A DNA stretch of 64,000 nucleotides. Origin: Cypionkella sp049896245. GTDB taxonomy: Bacteria > Pseudomonadota > Alphaproteobacteria > Rhodobacterales > Rhodobacteraceae. Below, in pieces: positions 44,478 through 53,166 of the stretch. Position numbers and translations under genes: made by a program. Within the stretch, counting starts at the first letter, position 1; every line of letters starts with the position of its first letter. The notes below the pieces were generated by a model. It ran no database searches. It worked only from the letters and a program-made list of their open reading frames with translations, and was not told the origin of the DNA. Where the stretch lies: NCBI RefSeq assembly GCF_049896245.1, contig NZ_JAFCTX010000025.1, positions 1-64,000 of the forward strand, in the 5' to 3' direction.

Positions 44478-45325
44478 CCGGATTTGCCCCGATGCCCGAT
44501 CTGCTGCTGGAACCTTTGGTGCGGGCGGCGCTGATCGAAGATCTTGGCCCGAACGGCGATATCACAAGCCGCGCGGTGATTCCGGCCAGCACGCGCTACC
44601 GGGCCCGCCTGAACGCGCGTGAAGCGGGGGTGGTGTCGGGGATGCAGCTGGCGACGATTGCGTTTCGGCTGGTGGACCCGGCGCTGGTGGTGACTTTGCA
44701 CCGCGCGGATGGCAGCACCTGCGCGCCGGGTGATCTGCTGATGGAGATTGAGGGCGCTGCGGCCTCGATCCTGTCGGGCGAGCGGGTTGCGCTGAATTTT
44801 GCCGGGCGGCTTTCGGGTATCGCCACGCTCACCGCCGCCTTTGTGGCGCAGGCGGCAGGCACCGCCACCCGCATCACCTGCACCCGCAAGACCACGCCGG
44901 GGCTGCGGATGGTGGAAAAGGCCGCCGTGCTGCATGGCGGTGGGTTTAACCACCGCTTCGGGCTGTCGGATTCTATCCTGATCAAGGACAACCACATTGC
45001 GGCGGCGGGCGGGATTAGCGCGGTGCTGACGGCGGCGCGGGCGGCGGTTTCACATATGATGAAGGTGGAGATCGAGGTCGATACGCTGGCGCAACTGGCC
45101 GAGGTGTTGGCGCTTGGCGGCGCGGATGTGGTGCTGTTGGACAATATGGACACGCCCACGCTGTGGCAAGCGGTTGAGATGGTGGCGGGGCGGTTGGTGA
45201 CGGAAGCCTCGGGCAATATGGCGCTGTCCCGGATTGCGGAAGTTGCGGCGACGGGGGTTGATTATATCTCGGTCGGGGCGTTGACCCATTCAGCGCGGGC
45301 GCTGGATCTGGGGCTGGATTTCTGA
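44474..45325 (+). CDS. nadC: Nicotinate-nucleotide pyrophosphorylase (carboxylating)
   Basis: This enzyme converts quinolinate and PRPP to nicotinate mononucleotide, completing de novo entry into NAD synthesis. Of 283 residues, GDITSRAVIPA, SGERVALNFAGRLSGIAT, TRKTTPGLRMVEKAAVLHGG, HRFGLSDSILIKDNH and VEIEVDTLAQL carry the phosphoribosyl-binding and quinolinate-binding Arg/Lys residues. It is the last gene of nadABC; no clear terminator was seen in the 180-nt spacer that follows. Confidence 0.96.
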   Translation: MTGFAPMPDLLLEPLVRAALIEDLGPNGDITSRAVIPASTRYRARLNAREAGVVSGMQLATIAFRLVDPALVVTLHRADGSTCAPGDLLMEIEGAAASILSGERVALNFAGRLSGIATLTAAFVAQAAGTATRITCTRKTTPGLRMVEKAAVLHGGGFNHRFGLSDSILIKDNHIAAAGGISAVLTAARAAVSHMMKVEIEVDTLAQLAEVLALGGADVVLLDNMDTPTLWQAVEMVAGRLVTEASGNMALSRIAEVAATGVDYISVGALTHSARALDLGLDF

Positions 45326-45506
45326 GACCTGAGATCAGAGTGTCTGAGCCTGACTGCGACCGGGTCGGGTGAAATCTTGTTGGGAAACGAGATATTTCGC
45401 CGAATTGGATTTGAGTGTGCGATTGCTTTGGCCGCAGCCATAAAGATTTTCTGCCACGGCAAAACAGGGGACTGCGGGGCCGGGGCCACCAGGAAGGGCG
45501 GGCAGC

Positions 45507-46460
45507 ATGAGCGCCAAGCAACGTATGAACGACGGTATCCGCGCCGCCAGAGATCTGGTTGCAAAGGGCGACTTCGATGCCGCGACGACGATTTTGGCCG
45601 CGCTGACCGCAGATCGCGAGATCGCGGCCTTGCCCGCGCAGACTTCGTTGGGCTTGCCGCGCAGGCTTCATGCGGCGCGGTTACATCTGGCGAAGGCGCT
45701 GGGCGATCCTGTCGCGCGGGCGGGGTATCAGTTTCATCTGGTGCCACCACCAGAGGTGCTTGCGCCGTTGTTTCGGTTTTCCACCGCCGAGCAGCAGGCG
45801 ATCACTATCGTCAATCGCAAGCCTGTGCCGCGGGTGATCCATCAGATCTGGATAGGTAGCCTGCCTGTCCCCGTTGGGGTGGCGGCATGGCGGCGTCATG
45901 CAGGGTTGCAGGGGTATCAGTATAGGTTGTGGCAAGAGGCGGATTTGGCGCGTTTGGGTCTGCCCGATCAGCCTGTTTATGCAGCGATGCTGGCGCGGGG
46001 GGATTATCCCGGTGCGGTGGATGTGGCGCGCTATGCGATTTTGGCGGCTGAGGGTGGGATTTATCTGGATTGCGATTGGTATCCGGCGCGGGATGATATC
46101 AGTTTTCATGACGTGCTGCCGTTGATCGGCCTGACCGCTTGGGCCGAGACGGTGCCGCGTCAGACCGGCCTTGGCGGTTTGCTATTGGGCAATTCGTTTG
46201 TCGCCACGCCGCCGGACCATCCGGCGCTGCATCGGCTGAATCAGCGGTTGCCGCAGGTGCTGGCTCTGCTGCTGGAGGCTCCGGCATGGTGGTCAACCGG
46301 GCCGCTGGTGTTCACCCTGGCGGTGCGGGGTGGGGCGGTCAGCGTGGCACCGCAGACATTGGTTGCGGGGGTGATGGCCGACCGTGCGGCTATGGCCGAG
46401 GTGGAGGCGCTGCGGGCGCAGGTGGAGGACGGTCTGCTGATCGCGTGGAAATCATGGTGA
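45507..46460 (+). CDS. Glycosyltransferase with DXD sugar-binding region (GT32-like)
   Basis: A 317-residue cytoplasmic or membrane-associated transferase. Residues about 110-215 match the DXD-containing glycosyltransferase region of OCH1/capsular enzymes: PRVIHQIWIGSLPVP, AVDVARYAILAAEGGIYLDCDWYP, where D-C-D binds the metal-nucleotide sugar. The first 100 residues are helical and not recognised. It ends convergently with the deacetylase-like gene with a 9-nt overlap. Acceptor and sugar unknown. Confidence 0.82.
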   Translation: MSAKQRMNDGIRAARDLVAKGDFDAATTILAALTADREIAALPAQTSLGLPRRLHAARLHLAKALGDPVARAGYQFHLVPPPEVLAPLFRFSTAEQQAITIVNRKPVPRVIHQIWIGSLPVPVGVAAWRRHAGLQGYQYRLWQEADLARLGLPDQPVYAAMLARGDYPGAVDVARYAILAAEGGIYLDCDWYPARDDISFHDVLPLIGLTAWAETVPRQTGLGGLLLGNSFVATPPDHPALHRLNQRLPQVLALLLEAPAWWSTGPLVFTLAVRGGAVSVAPQTLVAGVMADRAAMAEVEALRAQVEDGLLIAWKSW

Positions 46461-47177
46461 GGCGATAAGCGTGGGCAGGCCGAACCAGCGGCAGCCGGGA
46501 TGATTGGCGGTCAGGGCAAACAACCGTGTGAGAAAGCTCCAGACCTGCGCATCATGCACGAGGTGGTGGGTCAGCAGGCCAATCGGGGCATCGCTGCGTG
46601 CCATGGCTTGCGCAATTTCATTCATTAGCACCGTGTCGGGGCGGCCAGAGCGGGTGCCGCGCCAGTCGATCACATCGACATGGGTGTTGTAGAGGGGCAG
46701 GTCGGCGGTGGCCTCGGGGCCAAAGACCGAAAGGGCTTTGAAGCCGAGGGCGGGAAGGCCCGCGACGACTTGTGGGGCGATGCGGTTCCACGGCGGCACC
46801 AGCACAGGCGTGAAATGCTGGGGGTGCAGCTGCGCGAGATGGCTAAAGCCGCGCGCGAGTTCGTCCAGTACCTGAGGGGCGGGGCGGTGCGGGCCGAGTT
46901 CTTGCTTTTTCTCGAAAGCGGGGGCGTGGTTGGTATGCGACCAGCCATGCACGGCGACGGAAACGGCTTGCGCAGTATCCAGCCGTTTGGCCAGTGCCGG
47001 GCCGGAATGGGCGGGGATGACGGCGAGCGTGACGGGGACGTGTGCGGCTTCGGTCAGGGAGAGCAGGTGGTCGAGTTCCGCGCTGGGCGCTATGGCATCA
47101 TCATCGCGCAGCCACAGTTTTGCAGGACTTCCGTTGGCAGCGCGTAGATCGAGAGCGCGGATCAGGGCTTCGGTCAT
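46452..47177 (-). CDS. Polysaccharide deacetylase-like protein
   Basis: A 241-residue protein with features of the NodB/polysaccharide deacetylase barrel: LWLRDDDAIAPSAEL (motif 1 Asp pair), HVPVTLAVIPAHSG, AVHGWSHTNHAP (the His-containing motif 2, H-x3-H) and FTPVLVPPWNRIAP. No signal peptide is seen, so cytoplasmic action on a sugar intermediate is more likely than wall modification. It is coupled to the preceding glycosyltransferase by ATGA. Confidence 0.78.
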   Translation of the reverse strand: MTEALIRALDLRAANGSPAKLWLRDDDAIAPSAELDHLLSLTEAAHVPVTLAVIPAHSGPALAKRLDTAQAVSVAVHGWSHTNHAPAFEKKQELGPHRPAPQVLDELARGFSHLAQLHPQHFTPVLVPPWNRIAPQVVAGLPALGFKALSVFGPEATADLPLYNTHVDVIDWRGTRSGRPDTVLMNEIAQAMARSDAPIGLLTHHLVHDAQVWSFLTRLFALTANHPGCRWFGLPTLIASP

Positions 47178-48289
47178 GGTTTGCCCTCGACTATGGTTTG
47201 CAGCAGGGTGTTCAGGCGCTGGGCAGCGCCTGCTATGGAATGGTCGCGCAGAACGCGCAGCCGGGCGGCTTGGCCCATGCGGTGCTGAAGGTCGGGGTCA
47301 GTCAGGAGGTGCAGGGTGGCTGCTGCCGCCGCTGCATCGTCGCCCGGATCAGTGAGGAAGCCTGTTACGCCATCGGCCACCACTTCGGGCACGCCTGCGG
47401 TGCGTTGCGCTATGACGGGGACGCCTGCGGCTTGCGCCTCTAGGTAGGCGAGACCGTAGGCCTCGCCACAACCGGGCCAGATATAGGCCGAGGCGCGGGC
47501 CAGAGTTGCGGCGATCTGCGGCCGGGATTGCTGGCCCAGCCATGTCAGACGAGCCGGTGGCAGGTGTGCGAACATCGCCTGCACCTCGGCGCGCTGCGGC
47601 CCGTCGCCGATGACGGTGAGATACCAGTGTAGGCTGGGCGGCAACAGGGCCAGCGTTGCGGCGAGGCGGCGGTAGCTTTCCGTTTTGTCGCCTGCCCGCA
47701 TCATCGCAACCGTCACCAGATGGCCGGATTTCGGGTTGGGCAGGGCGGAGAAGGCATCGGGCTCTATGAAGGGCGGAAACCGGGCCAGTTGGGCGGTGGG
47801 GGTGGCGTCTTGCAGACCATTCATATCGCGGGCAGTCAGGCAGAGGTTCAGATTGGCTTGCTGCACGGCGATTCTCACATGGGCCTGCGTCTCGGCCCAG
47901 ATGCCGATGTTGCGGCGTGTGGATAGCGAGGCTTCCACCGTGACATAGGGTAGTGCGAAACGCTGAGCGAGGCGGGGGCCAAGCAGGTCGGGGGCTTTGT
48001 AATAGGGGTGGTAGCAGAGCCAAAGATCGGGCGGCTGACCGGCCAAGAGGGCGACGATCCGGTTGGACTCGAGTGCGGCGTCAGTGAGTAGTTTGGCCCA
48101 GCCTATGAGGTCTTGCGGGTCGCCAAGATAGGCGCGCAGGTCTGAGGCGAGATCCACCTGATGCCCTGCTTGCTCCATGCAGCGGACCAACAGTTGCGCC
48201 ATCAGGCGATCTCCCGAGGGCACCGGATGCGTCGGAGCCTTCAAAGGCGCGTAAAAGGCGATCCGCAGGCGGCGGGTGGGCGGCGTCAT
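47174..48289 (-). CDS. Glycosyltransferase family 4 (GT-B fold)
   Basis: A 371-residue GT-B transferase. The N-terminal domain opens LRIAFYAPLKAPTHPVPSGDRLMAQ. The nucleotide-sugar-binding domain has YLTVIGDGPQRAEVQAMF, RLTWLGQQSRPQIAATLARA, and the E-x7-E region CGEAYGLAYLEAQAAGVPVIAQ. The start at 48289 (MTPPTRRLRIAF) is preferred over an upstream frame with an unusual leader. It is divergent from the nucleotide-sugar dehydrogenase. Confidence 0.87.
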   Translation of the reverse strand: MTPPTRRLRIAFYAPLKAPTHPVPSGDRLMAQLLVRCMEQAGHQVDLASDLRAYLGDPQDLIGWAKLLTDAALESNRIVALLAGQPPDLWLCYHPYYKAPDLLGPRLAQRFALPYVTVEASLSTRRNIGIWAETQAHVRIAVQQANLNLCLTARDMNGLQDATPTAQLARFPPFIEPDAFSALPNPKSGHLVTVAMMRAGDKTESYRRLAATLALLPPSLHWYLTVIGDGPQRAEVQAMFAHLPPARLTWLGQQSRPQIAATLARASAYIWPGCGEAYGLAYLEAQAAGVPVIAQRTAGVPEVVADGVTGFLTDPGDDAAAAAATLHLLTDPDLQHRMGQAARLRVLRDHSIAGAAQRLNTLLQTIVEGKP

Positions 48290-48453
48290 CGGGTAATGTT
48301 CCCAGTGGATAGCAGGTCTGCGCCAAGGGTAAGCGCAAAGCTGGTGCGGGGCGACAGGAATCGACCGCCCCCGCCCGTGTGCCGCCGCTAACCTTGACAG
48401 CATTGGCAAACTGGCCCATTTCCAGATCAGCCTTTGCCATGGCGGAGTGACCC

Positions 48454-49782
48454 TTGCCCCTATCCCAACTTCTTGAAAACATCACCAGCCGAGCCGCCCG
48501 CGTTGGGGTGATCGGTCTGGGTTACGTCGGCCTGCCGCTGGCGATCACCGCCGCGCGGGCCGGGTTTCGGGTGACCGGGTTTGACACCGATCCCGCCAAG
48601 ATCACCGCCGTTGAGGCCCGCAGAAGCTATATCGAGGCGGTGCCGGATGCGGTGCTGGCGGATGAGGTGGCCGCAGGGCGGTTCACGGCGACGGCGGATT
48701 TCGCTGGGCTTGGGCTGTGCGATGTGATCGTGATTTGCGTGCCGACGCCGCTGACGCGGCACCGTGAGCCGGACCTGTCTTTCATCACCCGCACCTGCGA
48801 CGACATCGCCAAGACGTTGCGCGTGGGGCAGATGATTGTATTGGAATCGACCACCTATCCGGGCACGACCGATGGCCCGGTGAAGCGTATTCTTGAGGCG
48901 GGCGGCCTGGTTTCGGGAAAAGATTTCTACCTTGGGTTTTCGCCTGAACGCGAAGATCCGGGCAATCGGGCTTTTGACACCTCGACCATTCCCAAGGTGG
49001 TGGCAGGCGATGGTGTTGACGCGGGGCGTCTGGTGGAGGCGTTTTATGGGGCGGTGGTCAAGACCGTCGTTCCGGTGTCGTCGACCGCGACCGCCGAGGC
49101 GGTGAAGCTGACTGAAAATGTTTTTCGTGCCGTCAACATCGCCTTGGTGAATGAGTTGAAGGTGATATACGAGGCGATGGGCGTAGATATCTGGGAAGTG
49201 ATAGAGGCCGCTAAGACCAAGCCTTTCGGCTATATGCCGTTCTACCCCGGCCCTGGTTTGGGCGGCCATTGCATCCCGATTGACCCGTTTTATCTGACGT
49301 GGAAAGCGCGGGAATATGACATTCCGACGCGGTTTATTGAGTTGGCGGGAGAGATCAACTCGGGGATGCCGCGCCATGTGGTGCAGAGGGTGGCCGAGGC
49401 ATTGGATCAGCGGTTGGGGCTGGCGTTAAGCCGATCCAAGGTGTTGGTGATTGGGCTGGCCTATAAGAAAAACGTGCCGGATATTCGCGAAAGTCCGTCG
49501 CTGAAACTGATCGAGTTGATTGAGGAGCGCGGCGGGCAGGCGGCTTATCATGATCCGTTTGTGGCCGAGATTCCGAAGACGCGGGCTTATGGTGCGTTGA
49601 TGGGGCGCAAATCGGCGGCGTTTGATCAAGTTACGGTGGGCGGCTTTGACGCGGTGCTGATCGCGACCGATCATGATGGGTTGGACTATGCGGGGCTGGC
49701 ACAGTGGTCGCGGCTGATCATTGACACCCGCAATGTGTTTGCGCGCAATGGGATCGTGTCGGATCATGTGGTGAAGGCCTAA
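48454..49782 (+). CDS. Nucleotide-sugar 6-dehydrogenase (UDP-HexNAc type)
   Basis: This NAD-dependent enzyme oxidises the C6 of a UDP-sugar to a uronic acid. Of 442 residues, RVGVIGLGYVGLPLAITAA is the NAD site, LGFSPEREDPGN is typical of the WbpA/TviB (UDP-N-acetyl-sugar) group, and GPGLGGHCIPIDPFYL contains the catalytic Cys. VLVIGLAYKKNVPDIRESPS starts the C-terminal domain. The start is TTG with GGAG 7 nt upstream. It links the two flanking sets of polysaccharide genes. Confidence 0.92.
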   Translation: MPLSQLLENITSRAARVGVIGLGYVGLPLAITAARAGFRVTGFDTDPAKITAVEARRSYIEAVPDAVLADEVAAGRFTATADFAGLGLCDVIVICVPTPLTRHREPDLSFITRTCDDIAKTLRVGQMIVLESTTYPGTTDGPVKRILEAGGLVSGKDFYLGFSPEREDPGNRAFDTSTIPKVVAGDGVDAGRLVEAFYGAVVKTVVPVSSTATAEAVKLTENVFRAVNIALVNELKVIYEAMGVDIWEVIEAAKTKPFGYMPFYPGPGLGGHCIPIDPFYLTWKAREYDIPTRFIELAGEINSGMPRHVVQRVAEALDQRLGLALSRSKVLVIGLAYKKNVPDIRESPSLKLIELIEERGGQAAYHDPFVAEIPKTRAYGALMGRKSAAFDQVTVGGFDAVLIATDHDGLDYAGLAQWSRLIIDTRNVFARNGIVSDHVVKA

Positions 49783-49784
49783 GG

Positions 49785-51464
49785 ATGGCACCCTACGCGG
49801 TTGCCGTACTTGCTGATGCACATTTCCACGATCCGGGTGGGGAATTCGGCGGCGCGGGGATTGTTGTTGACGGCAAGCGTCTTGCCTTGCGCAGTTGGGC
49901 TGATACGCGGATTGCGGCGCGGGCGTTCAATGAAACCGCCGGGGTGCTGCGGGCTGCATTGGAGAAGGTCGCCGCTGCGGGGGTGCGGCATGTGGTTCTG
50001 GCGGGGGATTATTCCGACGACGGGCAGGCCGAGAACATGCGGCGGCTGGTTGACGTGTTGCAGCGGTTTGAGCATCGGTATGGGCTGCGGTTTTATGTCA
50101 TTCCCGGCAACCATGATCTCTATGGCCCGCATGGCAAGGATGTGACGACGCGGTTTGTCTCGGCACCGGGGCAAACCGTGATGGTGACGAGCGATGCGGA
50201 GCAAGCGGCGTTGGACGTCTCGGCCATTCTGACGCCAGCGATGCGCTGCGGCGGGCAGCCTGCGGCATTGCTGCCGATGGCGCGGTTCGGGCTGTTTCGC
50301 CAGCCGGAGTATCTGCATTGGGAAAGTCCGTTTGACGCGGATGATCGGCCTGAAGCGCGGATGTATGAGGCGGTAGCCAAGGATGGCTCGGTGACGCAGC
50401 GGCTGATGGATGCGTCTTATCTGGTAGAGCCGGAGCCGGGGCTGTGGCTGTTGATGATCGACGCCAATGTGTTCGAGCCACGCGCGGGGCGGCCCGATGC
50501 GACGCGCAAGAAGGCGTTCATTGGCCCGTCGGATGCTGGCTGGAACGCAGTGCTGCGGGTCAAGCCGTTCTTGCCGGATTGGATTGCTGATGTGACTGCG
50601 CGGGCGGCGGCGCTGGGCAAGACATTGATCAGCGTCTCGCATTATCCGGTGTTGGACCCGTTTCAGGACGGGGCGGGATCAGAGCGGGCGTTGTTTGGCG
50701 AAACAGCAATTGTGCGGCGCACCCCCGGCCCGCAGGTCGCACAAGCGTTGATCGACGCTGGGCTGCGCTGGCATATCGGCGGGCATATGCATGTCAATGC
50801 CACCACGCGCACGGCGGATGGGCGGCTGACCGATCTGTCGCTGCCCTCGCTGGTGGCCTTTCCTGCGGCGTTCAAGATCATTCATGCCAGCGTCGATTTA
50901 GTCAGCGTCGAGACGATCTCGCTGGAGCATGTGCTGCCCGATCCTGACATTTCGGCGGTGTATCGGGCGGAGGGGCAAGAGGTTGTCCTGCCGTTGGGGG
51001 CAATGTTGGCGGCGCAACGGCGGGCGCATGTGCTGGAGCGGCGGTTGCTGCATGATTGGCCGCCTGCGGTGCTGGCGCTGGTTGAGGGTCGGGATGTGGG
51101 GTTTTTGGTGGAACTCGTCGGGGGGGAGGTTGCGGCATTTGTGTCGCGGCATGGGTTGGGTGTTGCGGCGATTTCCGCCTGCCCGTTTGCCGACTTGATC
51201 GCCGATGCTTACCTGATCAAAGTCGCCGGGCCTTTGTCTGTGGACTGGATTGCGGCGGACAGGCTGGCTTTATGTCGCGCGCTTGCGGCGGATTATGGCG
51301 ATGCCAGTGCCGATCCACGCCAGGGCCCGTGTGGGTTTTTGCAGCGGTTTCTCTCGGTGCTGCAGCTGTCATTGGATCGGGTGGACGCGGGGGATAGCGC
51401 TATTCTGCCGGTTGCGGCAGGCTTGTCGCGCGCGCTGCCACCACGATATCCAACGGCTGGCTGA
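49785..51464 (+). CDS. Calcineurin-like metallophosphoesterase
   Basis: A 559-residue protein. Residues 1-370 carry the dimetal phosphoesterase motifs: D11/H13 in LADAHFHD, VLAGDYSDDGQ, IPGNHDLYGP and the late GGHMHVN. The C-terminal 190 residues (after about 375) are not recognised. It starts 2 nt after the nucleotide-sugar dehydrogenase. Its 3' end overlaps the convergent cyclase gene by 65 nt. Substrate unknown: a cyclic-nucleotide, nucleotide or phospholipid phosphoesterase are all possible. Confidence 0.85.
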   Translation: MAPYAVAVLADAHFHDPGGEFGGAGIVVDGKRLALRSWADTRIAARAFNETAGVLRAALEKVAAAGVRHVVLAGDYSDDGQAENMRRLVDVLQRFEHRYGLRFYVIPGNHDLYGPHGKDVTTRFVSAPGQTVMVTSDAEQAALDVSAILTPAMRCGGQPAALLPMARFGLFRQPEYLHWESPFDADDRPEARMYEAVAKDGSVTQRLMDASYLVEPEPGLWLLMIDANVFEPRAGRPDATRKKAFIGPSDAGWNAVLRVKPFLPDWIADVTARAAALGKTLISVSHYPVLDPFQDGAGSERALFGETAIVRRTPGPQVAQALIDAGLRWHIGGHMHVNATTRTADGRLTDLSLPSLVAFPAAFKIIHASVDLVSVETISLEHVLPDPDISAVYRAEGQEVVLPLGAMLAAQRRAHVLERRLLHDWPPAVLALVEGRDVGFLVELVGGEVAAFVSRHGLGVAAISACPFADLIADAYLIKVAGPLSVDWIAADRLALCRALAADYGDASADPRQGPCGFLQRFLSVLQLSLDRVDAGDSAILPVAAGLSRALPPRYPTAG

Positions 51465-53103
51465 GGCCACGAATATCCACGGTTTGCTGCAGGGTCTTTT
51501 CGGTCACCGCAAGCCCTGATAGCGTCAGCGCATAGGCCGACACCGCCACTTGCACGCCCAGACCCTTGGTCTTTTGCTCCAATCGGCTGGCGATGTTCAC
51601 CGTCTCACCCAAAGCTGTCAGGCGAGCGACGGCTTCGGTGCGATGCGCGGCACCGATGCGGCCCAGAATGGCGGGGCCGGAGTGGATGCCGATGCCCATC
51701 GACAGCGGCACGCGGAGTTCTTCGTGCAGGCTTTGATTGAGGCTGTCGAGCACGCCGCCCATCGCGCGGGCGGCGGCAATGGCGCGGCGCGCACCTTCGG
51801 TCGGAGTGGTCTCCATCCCGAAAATCGCCATGATGCCGTCGCCCATGAACTTATCGACAAATCCGCCGCTGTCTTCGATCGCCTCGGCCATGCGGCCAAG
51901 GAACTGGTTCAGCAGGAACACCACGTCAAAGGACAACCGCCCCTCGGACATCTGGGTAAATCCGCGCAAATCACAGAACAGCAACGTGACTTCGCTTTCA
52001 ATGCCCCAGTGGTATTTGTCAAAGCCGTTGGTCTGACCGGGTTCCAGATTGGCGGGCAGCAGGGTTGAGATCGTCAGATCAGCGGTCGGGCGCAACTGGC
52101 AGGCCAGCCGCACATTCGCGGGCGCACCGACGCGGCGCAGCACCTGCTGTTCGGTCACGGAGGCCGGAGGCAGTTGATCCAGCCCTTCCAGCACCCGCAC
52201 CCGACAGGTTGAACAGCGCGCCCGGCCGCCGCAGACCGAGGCATGCGGGATACGGTTCATCTGGCTGATTTCCAGCACCGAAAGCCCGCGCACTGCTGAA
52301 ATCACCGGGCCAAAAGTGTAGCGCACCCGAATATGCGCACCCATTTTGTTGCCCATTTGCAGCAGCATCCAGCCGCCGACCGCCGCCGCCAATATCGCAA
52401 AATAGCTGTAGGAGCCGAACAGAAAATTCTGTTGCATCTCGGCGTATTGCGCGGCGCTGAACGGGCTGGAGACGCCGCCGCGCAGATGAAGCATCCTTCC
52501 CGCCGAGACATAACCCGCATAGGCCAGTGACGGGATTAGCACGGCCAAGCCATTCATCGCCCAAAGGTTGCGGCGATACCACGGTTTTGGCGACAGCCAC
52601 ATGTGGAGGCCAATACAGCCATGTATCCAGACCAGCGCTACCAGCAGCGCCAGTCGAACGCCCTCACCCGGCCACATCGCCCACAGCGCATAGGTGTAAT
52701 TGTCGGTGACGCCAAACAACTCATGCGCGCCACGGGTGCCGAGCACATGCCGGATGAGCAGGATCGGAATCATCAGCCCGAACAAAAGCTGCACCACCCC
52801 ACGGGTTCCGATGCGCCATGTTTGCAGGCGCATGAAATGTGCGAGACCCAAGCCCATATGCACCAAGGCGGCGAGACAGAGTATCAGCGTGCCGATCAGA
52901 CTGCGGGTTATCAACAGGCGCAGGTCTTGCCCTGCCTGCATCGCCTCAAGCGAGATCAGCCCAAGTGCGTGGTTCAGCAAATGCGTGGTGGCAAAAGCGA
53001 ACAGCACCAAACCCGACCACAGCCGCAGCTGTGCGATGCTGGGTCGAGAGCGTCGCCACAACCGGCGCGCCACTGTGCTTGGCGATTGCGCAACTTTGTT
53101 CAT
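51400..53103 (-). CDS. Membrane class III nucleotide cyclase with 2Fe-2S ferredoxin domain
   Basis: A 567-residue cyclase. About six hydrophobic segments span residues 25-255. A ferredoxin-like module follows with C291, C297, C300 and C335 (C-x5-C-x2-C-x34-C, spacing close to adrenodoxin-type). The cyclase domain begins near 370 with metal Asp D378 (FCDLRGF) and D422 (KFMGDGIMAIF), then the Asn/Arg transition-state pair in GETVNIASRLE. All catalytic positions look present. I infer redox- or iron-sulfur-sensitive cAMP (or cGMP) synthesis at the inner membrane. It follows the other cyclase by 63 nt. Confidence 0.9.
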   Translation of the reverse strand: MNKVAQSPSTVARRLWRRSRPSIAQLRLWSGLVLFAFATTHLLNHALGLISLEAMQAGQDLRLLITRSLIGTLILCLAALVHMGLGLAHFMRLQTWRIGTRGVVQLLFGLMIPILLIRHVLGTRGAHELFGVTDNYTYALWAMWPGEGVRLALLVALVWIHGCIGLHMWLSPKPWYRRNLWAMNGLAVLIPSLAYAGYVSAGRMLHLRGGVSSPFSAAQYAEMQQNFLFGSYSYFAILAAAVGGWMLLQMGNKMGAHIRVRYTFGPVISAVRGLSVLEISQMNRIPHASVCGGRARCSTCRVRVLEGLDQLPPASVTEQQVLRRVGAPANVRLACQLRPTADLTISTLLPANLEPGQTNGFDKYHWGIESEVTLLFCDLRGFTQMSEGRLSFDVVFLLNQFLGRMAEAIEDSGGFVDKFMGDGIMAIFGMETTPTEGARRAIAAARAMGGVLDSLNQSLHEELRVPLSMGIGIHSGPAILGRIGAAHRTEAVARLTALGETVNIASRLEQKTKGLGVQVAVSAYALTLSGLAVTEKTLQQTVDIRGLSQPLDIVVAARATSLPQPAE

Positions 53104-53166
53104 ACTGGCACCGTGCCGGCTGGGGCCTGATCAAGTGCGAATATGGAGGGGCAAGGGGTGCGCATT

